A stretch of DNA of 18,257 nt, taken from NCBI GenBank assembly GCA_003489085.1, contig DNJM01000199.1, forward strand, positions 1,250 through 19,506, read 5' to 3'. The stretch comes from Lachnospiraceae bacterium. GTDB lineage: Bacteria; Bacillota; Clostridia; Lachnospirales; Lachnospiraceae. The notes under the pieces are model-generated. The model was given only the letters and a program-made list of their open reading frames with translations, did not search any database and was not told where the DNA came from. This document shows, piece after piece, positions 7,681 through 15,249 of the stretch. Numbering within the stretch: the first letter of the stretch is position 1; each line of letters starts with the position of its first letter. A program made the translations under genes and the position numbers.

Positions 7681-8232
7681 ATGTATATAGATCAGACACG
7701 TTACATCACCACGCCGGATGCTGCAGGGCGTCTGGAAAAAGAAATGGCGGTATACCGACTGCTTGAGCAGCTTCAGATGCCATTTATCAGAGTGGATCAC
7801 GATGCTGCAAATACCATCGAAGACTGCGCTGCCGTAGAACAGGTACTGGGGACACCTATCTGTAAAAATCTGTTTTTGCGCAACCGGCAGGCTACTTCCT
7901 TTTATCTGCTTCTTCTGCCTGGAAAAAAACGCTTTGTAACCCGAAATTTTTCCAGACAGCTGGGAATTTCCCGCACCTCATTTGCAGAAGCAGAATATAT
8001 GAAAAAATATCTTAATATTACCCCCGGTTCCGTCAGCATTCTGGGGCTGATGAATGATACCGAACGAAAGGTACAGCTGATCATCGACAAAGAACTCTTT
8101 AAGGAGAAGCAGCTCGGCTTCCATCCATGCATCAATACCTCCAGCCTGAGTCTGTCCCTCTCCGACCTGCTGGAAAAATTTCTTCCTTATACCGGTCACA
8201 CCTTCACGGAGATCGAGCTGTCTGAGGAATAA
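7681..8232 (+). CDS. proX: Prolyl-tRNA editing deacylase, ProX/YbaK family
   Basis: This is a free-standing editing protein predicted to hydrolyse mischarged tRNA (family members act on Ala-tRNAPro or Cys-tRNAPro) in the cytoplasm. The protein has 183 residues, the usual length for ProX. Family marks are the conserved Lys62 in CKNLFLRN, the LLLLPGKKRF strand with an SRQLG helix near 91-95, GSVSILGL at 116-123, and HPCINTSS at 148-155. All residues expected of the deacylase pocket appear present. The start at 7681 has AAAGGAG about 9 bases upstream; an in-frame codon at 7594 lies before the promoter and is rejected. A small coiled-coil gene follows after 26 bp and probably shares the transcript. 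I cannot tell which mischarged amino acid is removed. Confidence 0.9.
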   Translation: MYIDQTRYITTPDAAGRLEKEMAVYRLLEQLQMPFIRVDHDAANTIEDCAAVEQVLGTPICKNLFLRNRQATSFYLLLLPGKKRFVTRNFSRQLGISRTSFAEAEYMKKYLNITPGSVSILGLMNDTERKVQLIIDKELFKEKQLGFHPCINTSSLSLSLSDLLEKFLPYTGHTFTEIELSEE

Positions 8233-8258
8233 AATAAACGAATTCAGGAGGAAAAATT

Positions 8259-8591
8259 ATGGAACGATTACTGAATACTTTAGAAGAGCGCCGCTGCATA
8301 GAGCTTTATAATGAATATCTGCGTAAGATCCCGGAATTATTACAGCAGCTGGAAACGGTAGAAAATATGTATGAGAAAGCGCTCCTAGAAGAAACATTTT
8401 TACTGGAAAAAGACAAAGAAAACCGCAGTGTATCCCTCTATGCTGACCGCATAAAACGCATAAAACAGCAATGTGAAGAACGCTCTGCGGATATCCGGCA
8501 GCAATGCCGCCTGATTTTCGAATTAAAAGCCCGGATCGAAGCAGAAAGCAAGGCGCTGCAGGCCCTGCTTCCCCCTTCCCGCGAACCGTAA
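8259..8591 (+). CDS. Small predicted coiled-coil protein, function unknown
   Basis: I do not recognise this 110-residue protein. It is almost entirely helical and charged, with leucines at heptad-like spacing from about residue 4 to 100 (for example LLNTLEERRCIELYNEYL and RIKRIKQQCEERSADIRQQ). It has no signal peptide or membrane segment, and ends in a Pro-rich tail LLPPSREP. It is a real gene on good evidence: a strong SD (AGGAGG, seven bases before the ATG), a clean frame, and position 26 bp downstream of the proX-like gene in the same direction. It converges on the carbamate kinase gene with only 12 bp between the stops and no clear terminator there. A structural or adaptor role is possible but unsupported. 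Confidence 0.7.
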   Translation: MERLLNTLEERRCIELYNEYLRKIPELLQQLETVENMYEKALLEETFLLEKDKENRSVSLYADRIKRIKQQCEERSADIRQQCRLIFELKARIEAESKALQALLPPSREP

Positions 8592-8603
8592 TAAGGATTC
8601 CTT

Positions 8604-9533
8604 TTATCCCCGGATGATCGTTCCGGTTCTTCCCTTGATTCCATCGGATAGTTTGTCAAATGAAGTGATGATCGCAGTTCTTCCCTGCCGTTTTTCCAGG
8701 AAGGAAAGGGCTGCCTCTACCTTAGGCAGCATGGACAGCTCTCCAAAATGTCCTTCCGCAACATATCTCTTCGCTTCTGCTGCAGTAATTTCTCCCAGCT
8801 GCTCTTCGTTCACATCTCCCAGATTTACGGAAACCTTTTCCACGCTGGTCAGAATGATCAGCTCATCCGCATCGATCATTTCCGCAAGCTTTCCGGCTGC
8901 ATAATCCTTCTCAATTACCGCACTGGCTCCCTTTAGATGGTTTCCCTGTTCCATTACCGGAATTCCTCCGCCTCCGCAGGCCACTACGATCTGATTGGCA
9001 TCGATCAGCAGACGGATTGCATCGATCTCAACAATATCCTGCGGCTTCGGTGCGGCAATGATTCTGCGGTAGCCGCCTTCCTGCTCGGTCACGTAATTTC
9101 CCTTTGCAGTCTCCGCATCAGCTTCTTCCTTTGTCAGCAGCCGTCCGATCACCTTGGTCGGCGCAAAGAATGCATCATCATACGGATCTACGGCCACCTG
9201 CGTCAGTATGGTGCTGACGGTACGGTAGATACCTCGGTTTAAAAGCTCCTCACGGATACTGTTCTGAAGATCATATCCGATATACCCCTGACTCATCGCA
9301 GAGCAGACAGACATCGGCGCTGCCGTATAGTCCGGATGGCTCTTTCCGAATTCATTCATTGCCGCATGGATCATACCTACCTGCGGCCCATTGCTATGCG
9401 TAATTGCAAGCTGATAGCCTGCTTCTACCAGATCGGCAATGGCTTTTGCCGTCTTTTTTACCGCAACCTTCTGCTCCGGCAATGTAGTTCCAAGTGCACG
9501 GTGTCCCAATGCAATCACAGCTTTTTTCTTCAT
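8604..9533 (-). CDS. arcC: Carbamate kinase homologue with altered N-terminal Gly motif
   Basis: This is an amino-acid-kinase-fold protein of 309 residues, matching carbamate kinases along its length. Carbamate kinases make ATP from carbamoyl phosphate and ADP at the end of arginine, agmatine or allantoin breakdown. Conserved blocks include SNGPQVG (47-53), LTQVAVDP (110-117), APTKVIG with Lys127, CGGGGIPV (186-193), EKDYAAGKLAE (208-218), and MLPKVEAA (268-275). The usual GGNA near residue 10 reads GHRA instead, which may alter phosphate binding or specificity. The ATG at 9533 has AGAGGG upstream and is preferred over 9563. No arginine deiminase, ornithine carbamoyltransferase or oxamate-pathway gene is beside it. 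Its promoter carries a 17-bp palindrome. Confidence 0.85.
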   Translation of the reverse strand: MKKKAVIALGHRALGTTLPEQKVAVKKTAKAIADLVEAGYQLAITHSNGPQVGMIHAAMNEFGKSHPDYTAAPMSVCSAMSQGYIGYDLQNSIREELLNRGIYRTVSTILTQVAVDPYDDAFFAPTKVIGRLLTKEEADAETAKGNYVTEQEGGYRRIIAAPKPQDIVEIDAIRLLIDANQIVVACGGGGIPVMEQGNHLKGASAVIEKDYAAGKLAEMIDADELIILTSVEKVSVNLGDVNEEQLGEITAAEAKRYVAEGHFGELSMLPKVEAALSFLEKRQGRTAIITSFDKLSDGIKGRTGTIIRG

Positions 9534-9611
9534 ATTTTTATCCCTCTGTCTTTCTATCATCATTACGAATTTCCATTATGGGCAATGCCCGCTTCTCATG
9601 TGCATACCACG

Positions 9612-9640
9612 ATTATAGTATTTTTCCCCCGGAAATGCAA
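9612..9640 (-). promoter_or_regulatory. Promoter of the carbamate kinase gene
   Basis: On the minus strand, a perfect -10 TATAAT (9612-9617) has TTGCAT (9635-9640) 17 bases upstream, about 80 bases before the ATG. The -35 is weak and lies inside a palindrome, which suggests an activator or repressor acts here. Confidence 0.6.
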
Positions 9641-9648
9641 TGCATTTC
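9632..9648. promoter_or_regulatory. 17-bp palindrome over the carbamate kinase -35 box
   Basis: GAAATGCA and TGCATTTC are perfect 8-base arms around one central base. The -35 hexamer falls within it. No T tract follows on either strand, so it is not a terminator. It does not match the ArgR box I know (TGAAT-ATTCA type). The binding factor is unknown. Confidence 0.5.
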
Positions 9649-9673
9649 TGATGTCCTGTCTCTTCTCCGGCAC

Positions 9674-10873
9674 TCATTCCGCCTTTTGAAACCGTACACG
9701 TATTGTACAGATCTCCGCTTTTGTCCCTACCCGCATATTCGGACCGAAAAGCCCGACTCCGGAAGTTACAATATTATGCATGCTTCCCTTTCTCAGATAT
9801 CCGCAGGAATTCTCCCACGTCAGCGCTGTGGTAATATTCCCCGGAAAAAGCTGCCCGTCATGGGTATGCCCGCAGAGATCCAGATCCACTCCCGCATCGG
9901 AAAGCTCCTGCAGTTCCTTTGGTTCATGATCCATGACAATCACCGGCTTTGAGAGATCCAGTTCCTCTGTCAGTTCCCGGGGCGTCTTCCGCTCCGTAAT
10001 GCCTCTTCCCGGCTTTGCATAATCCGGCCTGCCAATCAGATAGAAGGCATCGTCAATCAAAACCGTCTCATCCTGCAAAAGCTGAATACCTGCTTCTTCC
10101 AGAAATGCATCCATCCGCGGATCGCTGACCTTTTTCTGTTCCTTACTGAAAGTAAATCCTGCCAGAAGCTTCTCCTGTATATCATGATTGCCATAGCAGG
10201 CATAGACACCATAATGGCTTTTGATTCCCTTGAAAATCTCGATCAGTCTTTCCGGATCATCCAACGCTTCATATTCGTTATCAAAAATGTCACCCGCAAT
10301 GCAAACCAGATCCGGTTTCTGTGCATTAATTTTCTTCACCATCTGCTGCATTTGCCAGGTGCCGATATTATACCCCAGATGCAGGTCTGCCACCAGTACG
10401 ATATTCAGCTCATTTCTTCCGGCACATACTTTCTCTACTGTCACTTCATATGGTGTCACCTGTACATTTCTGGCATGGAATATCCCATATATACTGACTG
10501 CCGCAATCAGGACGATACAGCAGGTTCCTGTCAGAACAAACGTCTTTCTGGAAGAAAGCTTTTCCTGATTCACCCATTTCATCCGTTTCAGAATCATACG
10601 GCCGATATCTACGATAACAATCGTCAGAATCATATACAGAGATACACCCAGCCAATAATTTCCAAGCCCTTTAAAAAACCTCTCCGGCATGGAAGGCTTC
10701 AAAAGAAACCCTATGCCCATAGAAGAAGCAACCAGAATATATACTATAGCAATTCCTGCACGAATCCAATGCTTCTTAAAGAGCCGGCTACACGCACTCA
10801 TATACCGGATGCCCCATCGGAATACATATAAATTTACCAGGATATAGAGCGGCAGCAAATATACTGCGATCAT
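9674..10873 (-). CDS. Membrane-anchored metallophosphoesterase (YkuE-like)
   Basis: This is a calcineurin-like phosphoesterase of 399 residues with an N-terminal membrane domain. Three to four membrane segments are visible (about 2-22, 37-58, 71-92 and 111-131), followed by the catalytic domain. Metal-ligand motifs are complete: DLH (Asp163, His165), GDIFD (Asp195), GNHD (228-231), His316 in MDHEP, and GHTHDGQ (335-341). The catalytic domain should sit at the membrane face. Relatives act on lipid or nucleotide phosphoesters such as UDP-diacylglucosamine-like substrates, but the actual substrate is not readable. I prefer the ATG at 10873, which is nine bases from GGAGG; an ATG at 10879 lies too close. 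It is 83 bp downstream of the NadM-like gene and may share its transcript. Confidence 0.88.
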   Translation of the reverse strand: MIAVYLLPLYILVNLYVFRWGIRYMSACSRLFKKHWIRAGIAIVYILVASSMGIGFLLKPSMPERFFKGLGNYWLGVSLYMILTIVIVDIGRMILKRMKWVNQEKLSSRKTFVLTGTCCIVLIAAVSIYGIFHARNVQVTPYEVTVEKVCAGRNELNIVLVADLHLGYNIGTWQMQQMVKKINAQKPDLVCIAGDIFDNEYEALDDPERLIEIFKGIKSHYGVYACYGNHDIQEKLLAGFTFSKEQKKVSDPRMDAFLEEAGIQLLQDETVLIDDAFYLIGRPDYAKPGRGITERKTPRELTEELDLSKPVIVMDHEPKELQELSDAGVDLDLCGHTHDGQLFPGNITTALTWENSCGYLRKGSMHNIVTSGVGLFGPNMRVGTKAEICTIRVRFQKAE

Positions 10874-10956
10874 GTGCATTGTCCTCCTCTGCTTTTGCTG
10901 GCTCTACTATAAACCAAATATTTTAATATCCAGGAAAGAATTTCCTTATGAATTTC

Positions 10957-11577
10957 TTATCTTTTTTCTTCTTCCTTTTTCATTCGTTCTTCCTGAAGGC
11001 GCCTGGTCTCTTCTTCCAGGGCCTCTTCATATAGTCTGCAGACTCTTTTATCCAGCTCATGCGCTACCATATACTCATACGTTGTCCGCGGCACCAGATG
11101 CTTCCACGGAGCGCCGTGCACAATGCTGCTCCTGACCTCAGTGGCCGTCACCCCTTTTTCCTCCGGTGTTTTTCGCCAGAGTACCTCTACCTTTACCCCC
11201 AATCCGGTCAGTATTTTCTCTTTCTCCTCTCCCCACGCATCACAGATGCTCATAAAATACGTGGCATCCTTTGGTGCATACTGAAGGATATATTCCGGCC
11301 GGCTGATCGGAAACGGTATAATGTCAAACTCCTCTCTCTTTACTCCAAAATCCAACAATGCATCGCGGATCATCTCCATACGTTCAAAATACGTAAAGGG
11401 ATTGGCCGGCTTTGTCGACCGCTTTCTATCACTTTCACTCTCCCGGATAAAGCTGTCATCCGGATTGCTGATACCTACATATAGCTTCTTACAGCGCATT
11501 TTGGCTGCCAGCAGATATTCCATATGCTTCAAATGGAGCACCTGAAATCTTCCATGGATTACCCCTGTCTCTACCAT
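10957..11577 (-). CDS. NadM-like nucleotidyltransferase (nicotinamide-nucleotide adenylyltransferase family)
   Basis: This is a cytidylyltransferase-fold protein of 206 residues resembling archaeal-type nicotinamide-nucleotide adenylyltransferases, which join a nucleotide monophosphate to AMP. The N-terminal nucleotide-binding motif reads GRFQVLHLKH (9-18); the final His pair of HxGH is kept but Gly is replaced by Lys. NPFTYFERMEMI lies near 59-70. The second motif TATEVRSS (144-151) stands for the usual ISATxIR. The C-terminal 35 residues (about 172-206) form a very charged Glu/Arg/Lys helix. The ATG at 11577 follows GGAGGAG and matches the family start; an upstream frame to 11649 is rejected. 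Only a weak promoter (TTATCA, TATATC) was seen upstream, beside the terminator at 11651-11687. Which nucleotide it uses is uncertain. Confidence 0.75.
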   Translation of the reverse strand: MVETGVIHGRFQVLHLKHMEYLLAAKMRCKKLYVGISNPDDSFIRESESDRKRSTKPANPFTYFERMEMIRDALLDFGVKREEFDIIPFPISRPEYILQYAPKDATYFMSICDAWGEEKEKILTGLGVKVEVLWRKTPEEKGVTATEVRSSIVHGAPWKHLVPRTTYEYMVAHELDKRVCRLYEEALEEETRRLQEERMKKEEEKR

Positions 11578-11650
11578 CTTATTTCTCCTCCCATGTATTC
11601 TCCAGTATGAAACTGATATACCTTTTTCTACTATTTTATGATAAAACAAA

Positions 11651-11687
11651 ACCGCCGATTTGACAATCTTTTTGCCAAACCGACGGT
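11651..11687 (-). terminator. Rho-independent terminator of the LxxG-repeat gene
   Basis: On the minus strand a 16-base-pair stem (11651-11666 with 11672-11687, three pairs being G-U) surrounds a 5-base loop and is followed by TTTTGTTTTA. It lies 16 bases after the stop at 11703 and separates the large secreted protein gene from the NadM-like gene. Confidence 0.88.
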
Positions 11688-11702
11688 CTTATTTCCGCTT
11701 TA

Positions 11703-14330
11703 CTATTCTTTTCCGATTTCTTCTGTTTCAATGATAAACTTGACTTCTCCGTCCATATCATCAGAAATACCGGTAAAGGTATCATAATCTCTGGAAAGCT
11801 CTGCCAACCCTTCCAGCCGATTCAGAATCTTTTCCAGATCACCGCTTACTACATCCGCCAGCTTCTGGATCCCCTCATCGTTAAATTTCTGCATACCATC
11901 CTTCAATTCTTCTCCACCATCTGCCAGCTGTCCGATCCCATCCATCAGCTGACCGGTACCGTTCTTCAGTGTCTGAGTCCCTACTGCAAGCTGCTTCGTA
12001 CCATCCGCCAGTGCAGCAGAGCCTTCCTTCAGTGCCTGATTATTTTCCAACAGCGTACCGGAACCAACAAGCAGATCCTTTCCGGATAACTGCAGCAGCT
12101 TCGCTCCCTGCAGCAGTGCGGCATCATTTGCCTGTAATGTATCTATGCCGCCAAGCAATGTCTGCACTCCTGTGCCGGCTGCATCGGATAACTGCTTTGT
12201 ACCGTCTGACAGGGTCTTCATATTCTGTTCCACAGCTGCTGCTCCGCCCTGCAGTGCAGCCGCTCCATCGGAAATCTGTTTCAGGGCTCCCTTAAGCTGT
12301 ACGACCGGATCGCCGGCTGCAGACAACTGCTCTGCTTTTCCTTCCATCGTTTCTGCTGCTCCTGTAAGGGTCTGGCTGCCCTGAGACAAGCCCTGTACCA
12401 GATCACTCTCTGCGCCCAGCTGTTTCGCCGCTTCCTGAAGCTTTGCTGCCGTACCTTTCAACACTGCTGCATTTTCCATAAGCTGCTTCTGTGTATTCTG
12501 AATTGCCGCATTCACTTCGCCGCCTTCTGCAAATGGATCCACAATCTCCGCCTTCTGGATGCTCACCTTTACCTCCGGCACTGTTACCGTCTGTGCATCC
12601 ATTTTGATGCTGTTCAGGACCTTCTGTGCCGCCGCATCCGCTGTTTCCTCTGCTACTCCACTCTGAAGCAGCTGCTGTTTTACTTCCTCTGCCGCAGCGC
12701 TTACCTGTGCATTCAGATCAGCCGCCTGCTCTTCCAGGGCCTGGTTTGCCTGACGCTGTGTCTCTGCCAAGGCTTGATTTACCTGTTCCTGTACATTTGC
12801 TTCACTGTTTGCCAGCATCTGATTCACTGCCGTTATCTGTTGTGCCAGAGCTGCTGTTCCTTTCGCAAGTCCTTTTGACAGCTGCTCCATTCCCTCTCCG
12901 GCACCCTGCAGCTTCTCTCCGACTACTGCGATACTGCTGCCAGAGGTCTGAATGCCGGCACTGCCCTGCTGAATCGCTGCACTGGCTCTGGCTATGCCGT
13001 CGCTCAATGCATTCAGATTCGCAGCGATCTCCTGCAGTCCTTCTTCGGACATCAGCGGTGCCAGCTGCCCTACCTGCTGATATACCGTTTCTGCTCCGGC
13101 TGCCAGCATAGCTGCACTGTTTGCCAGACCCGGATTCTTTCCGGAGTCATCTCCGCGAATTCCGGCATACAGCGCCTCCGCTCCGGCATTCAACTGCTGA
13201 ATGCTCTGGTTTAACTGCGGCAGAGCTTCTTTGGCACCGGCAGCAATCTGACCGACACCGTCTATATAAGCCATCGTTCCCTGTGCCAGTGTTGTAGTTC
13301 CTTCTGTATATGCTCCAATTCCATTTCCCAGTGCCGCAGCGCCTTCCGTATAACTCCTGATACCTTCCTGCAGTTCTGCTGCACCTTCATTTACCTGACC
13401 GGCTCCTTCTACCAGTGTATCGATTCCATCTGCAAACTCAGATGATTTCTCTTTCAATGTATGAATTCCATCTGCCAGCGTAGAAGAACCATCCACCAGC
13501 TGCAGAGAAGCATCCGTAAGATCATTCATAGAGTCCTTTAGTTCATCCAGACTGCCTGTATCCTCTAATCCCAGCTCGGCAAAAGCATCCGCACTTCCTA
13601 CAGTAAAGAGAGCACCCATTTCAAAATCCGTCACATCCGCTGTCAACGTCAGGCTCTCCGGGATCTCCAGCTTACTGTCGCTTTCCAGCCCCAGACTTTC
13701 TGATAATCCCGGAAGCGCTGCCCCTGCAAAGATCTGCTTGCTGGCATCGGAAATCACTTTTCCATGATCAATCTCTACATTCTTGAAATGCTCTGTGGAA
13801 AGGAACCCTCCTGTCAGCATCAGGAATGGTACATGCATCTCTACCTCTTCGCCATCCACCAGAACCGTCTGCCGGGTCGTATTCGTGTAAGAAATTTTCA
13901 TTTCCATATGGCCGCTCCTGCCTGCCATTTCCTCCGGCTTCATCTCTTTTCCATCCAGGAAATAGGTAATCTTTACGGAAACCGGCAGTTCCTTTGTAGT
14001 TCGCCCCTGATAGTAAATATCATTTCCGCCGGCATCCCAGGTTAATATCTCGCCAGACTGACTGAATGTCTCATCGCCCTTCACATTTTTAATCTCCTGC
14101 AGGTTGGAAATATCCTTCAGCGTTCCTGCTCCACTCGTATTTTTCAGCCAGTCAGATACCGTAATCTGTTCTACTGCTCCGGATGCATCTGCATTAACAT
14201 ATACGGATTCATCTTTAAATTCTGCTGCGGTCTGATCCGCCGCCATAACCGGCAGTGCGGTCAGCGTTACTGACATTGTAAGAGCGGTTGCAGCCGCCAT
14301 CCTCTTCTTCCACTTCGTATTTCTGTTCAT
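11703..14330 (-). CDS. Secreted LxxG heptad-repeat protein (YhgE-like soluble part)
   Basis: This is a large secreted protein of 875 residues. A signal peptide (1-30; basic start, hydrophobic core, PVMA-AD cleavage site) is followed by a beta-rich domain at about 32-255. Then come many imperfect heptads of xxxLxxG form (such as LADGIHTLKE, LKNGTGQLMDGIGQLADG) at about 258-400 and 640-815. The middle (about 440-600) is Ala/Gln-rich and likely coiled coil. The tail (about 830-875) is acidic. Such repeats are known from the extracellular parts of YhgE/Pip-type membrane proteins and from proteins encoded beside RND/MmpL-type transporters. This one has no membrane segment after the signal peptide, no sortase motif, and no cysteine that I could find. 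It is a single-gene unit with its own promoter, TetR-style operators and terminator. Function is unknown; an envelope or transport accessory role is inference. Confidence 0.85.
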   Translation of the reverse strand: MNRNTKWKKRMAAATALTMSVTLTALPVMAADQTAAEFKDESVYVNADASGAVEQITVSDWLKNTSGAGTLKDISNLQEIKNVKGDETFSQSGEILTWDAGGNDIYYQGRTTKELPVSVKITYFLDGKEMKPEEMAGRSGHMEMKISYTNTTRQTVLVDGEEVEMHVPFLMLTGGFLSTEHFKNVEIDHGKVISDASKQIFAGAALPGLSESLGLESDSKLEIPESLTLTADVTDFEMGALFTVGSADAFAELGLEDTGSLDELKDSMNDLTDASLQLVDGSSTLADGIHTLKEKSSEFADGIDTLVEGAGQVNEGAAELQEGIRSYTEGAAALGNGIGAYTEGTTTLAQGTMAYIDGVGQIAAGAKEALPQLNQSIQQLNAGAEALYAGIRGDDSGKNPGLANSAAMLAAGAETVYQQVGQLAPLMSEEGLQEIAANLNALSDGIARASAAIQQGSAGIQTSGSSIAVVGEKLQGAGEGMEQLSKGLAKGTAALAQQITAVNQMLANSEANVQEQVNQALAETQRQANQALEEQAADLNAQVSAAAEEVKQQLLQSGVAEETADAAAQKVLNSIKMDAQTVTVPEVKVSIQKAEIVDPFAEGGEVNAAIQNTQKQLMENAAVLKGTAAKLQEAAKQLGAESDLVQGLSQGSQTLTGAAETMEGKAEQLSAAGDPVVQLKGALKQISDGAAALQGGAAAVEQNMKTLSDGTKQLSDAAGTGVQTLLGGIDTLQANDAALLQGAKLLQLSGKDLLVGSGTLLENNQALKEGSAALADGTKQLAVGTQTLKNGTGQLMDGIGQLADGGEELKDGMQKFNDEGIQKLADVVSGDLEKILNRLEGLAELSRDYDTFTGISDDMDGEVKFIIETEEIGKE

Positions 14331-14429
14331 AGCTGTTACATCCTTTCTATCCCTGTTTCTGTTCTGCCTTGTTCCTTTACTGCCGTATTTTCCTTTTACT
14401 TTCGGCTGGACTTTTATCAGTTCTTATTT

Positions 14430-14444
14430 ATGACCATTGGTCAT
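14430..14444. promoter_or_regulatory. TetR-style operator, proximal copy
   Basis: ATGACCATTGGTCAT is a perfect 15-bp palindrome (7-base arms, one central base). It lies just downstream of the predicted transcription start of the LxxG-repeat gene, a roadblock position for a repressor. TGACC-GGTCA half-sites are common for TetR-family proteins. Confidence 0.65.
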
Positions 14445-14459
14445 TTATCATTCTATTAA

Positions 14460-14488
14460 GGTATACTACCATACTATTCAAAAGTCAA
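14460..14488 (-). promoter_or_regulatory. Promoter of the LxxG-repeat gene
   Basis: On the minus strand, TTGACT (14483-14488) and TATACC (14460-14465) are 17 bases apart, giving a leader of about 120 bases before the ATG at 14330. Confidence 0.65.
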
Positions 14489-14524
14489 TACATGTGAATT
14501 CGATTTAATATTTTTTTAATAAAT

Positions 14525-14537
14525 TGACTATTGGTCA
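14525..14537. promoter_or_regulatory. TetR-style operator, distal copy
   Basis: TGACTATTGGTCA matches the core of the proximal operator at 12 of 13 positions. It lies about 95 bases away, upstream of the -35 box. Two copies flanking one promoter suggest cooperative binding or looping. Confidence 0.55.
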
Positions 14538-14579
14538 TTTATTTCTTTATTTCCGGTCTGGCAAGATTTCTATAAATAC

Positions 14580-14620
14580 AAAAAAGGCAGAGCCACCGCA
14601 TTCAATTGCGTTGCTCCACC
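14580..14620 (-). terminator. Rho-independent terminator of the GNAT gene
   Basis: On the minus strand, GGTGGAGC..CGCA pairs with TGCG..GCTCTGCC (14586-14620) with one mismatch, one bulge and two G-U pairs around a 6-base loop. A run of T residues follows. It lies 40 bases after the acetyltransferase stop at 14660. Confidence 0.75.
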
Positions 14621-14659
14621 CAACATTTTACTCGAACTCAACCTGAAATCGAATTCCTG

Positions 14660-15142
14660 TCAGAATACCAGCTTCATATCATACCAGACTGCGCCTCCAT
14701 GCACAGAAGCTGAAATGCCACAGTTTTGATACCCGAATTTTTCATAGTAATGAATCAGTCTGTCCTTACAGGTAAGAATACAACCCCTGCGGCCCTGTTC
14801 TCTTGCATCCGCGATAACCTGTTCCATTACTTTTGCCGCACATCCCTGCCTACGGAATTCCGGTATAGTATTCACACCGAAAATCGCCTGCCATTCTCCC
14901 TGCTCGTTATGCAAAGAAGCGTCTGCGAACATTTCATCCCGAATCGTCTCTTCATCCGTTACCATTCCATTGATAAATCCTATGATTCTTCCTTCCTCCT
15001 CCAGAATCCAGAAATGATTCGGATAAACCAACAGCCGCTCCCGGAATGATTCCCGGTCAGCCGCTTCTGCCGGGGGAAAGCATGCCGCTTCCACTGCGGT
15101 TACCCCTTCCAGATCTTCCATTGTTGCCGTACGAATTCTCAT
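14660..15142 (-). CDS. GNAT-family N-acetyltransferase (arylalkylamine-type)
   Basis: This is an acetyl-CoA-dependent N-acetyltransferase of 160 residues with one complete GNAT domain. The acetyl-CoA pyrophosphate loop reads RRQGCAAK (97-104), preceded by the FGVNTIPEF strand (88-96). The CILTCKDRLIHYYEKFGYQNCG segment (121-142) is the usual motif B with its Tyr. The early motif VEAACFPPAEAA (17-28) and MFADASLHNEQGEW (71-84) are typical of a bacterial group annotated as arylalkylamine or serotonin N-acetyltransferase-like. The true acceptor is unknown, and a diamine or aminoglycoside-like amine cannot be excluded. The ATG at 15142 is preceded by GGGAG. It is transcribed alone from the promoter at 15250-15278 and ends at the terminator at 14580-14620. 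Confidence 0.88.
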   Translation of the reverse strand: MRIRTATMEDLEGVTAVEAACFPPAEAADRESFRERLLVYPNHFWILEEEGRIIGFINGMVTDEETIRDEMFADASLHNEQGEWQAIFGVNTIPEFRRQGCAAKVMEQVIADAREQGRRGCILTCKDRLIHYYEKFGYQNCGISASVHGGAVWYDMKLVF

Positions 15143-15249
15143 AACTGATATACTCCCTTCTACAATTGCTAAAACAGCATCAATATATACCTTATTTTTT
15201 CCGCTCAGGTAAGATAGTTGTTTTTCATCTGAATGTACTTATCTTTGGT

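Larger units (their letters stand above)
14331..14659. other. Regulatory intergenic region (about 330 bp)
   Basis: No gene is seen here. From left to right it holds the leader of the LxxG-repeat gene (SD AAAGGA near 14342), a perfect TetR-style palindrome (14430-14444), a promoter (14460-14488), a very AT-rich stretch (14490-14525), a second near-perfect operator (14525-14537), and the terminator of the acetyltransferase gene (14586-14620). About 40 bases between that terminator and the acetyltransferase stop show nothing. Confidence 0.7.

Noticed and set aside
9632..9648. Palindrome considered as a terminator for the metallophosphoesterase gene
   Set aside because: The stem is short and neither strand has a T tract after it; its overlap with a promoter -35 fits an operator better.
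12626..13111. 161-residue Pro/Leu-rich plus-strand frame
   Set aside because: It is a shadow of the repetitive Ala/Gln/Leu codons of the LxxG-repeat gene, with no SD and no domain.
15143..15245. Possible riboswitch or T-box in the roughly 100-base GNAT leader
   Set aside because: No conserved stem pattern, T-box core or leader terminator could be found by eye.
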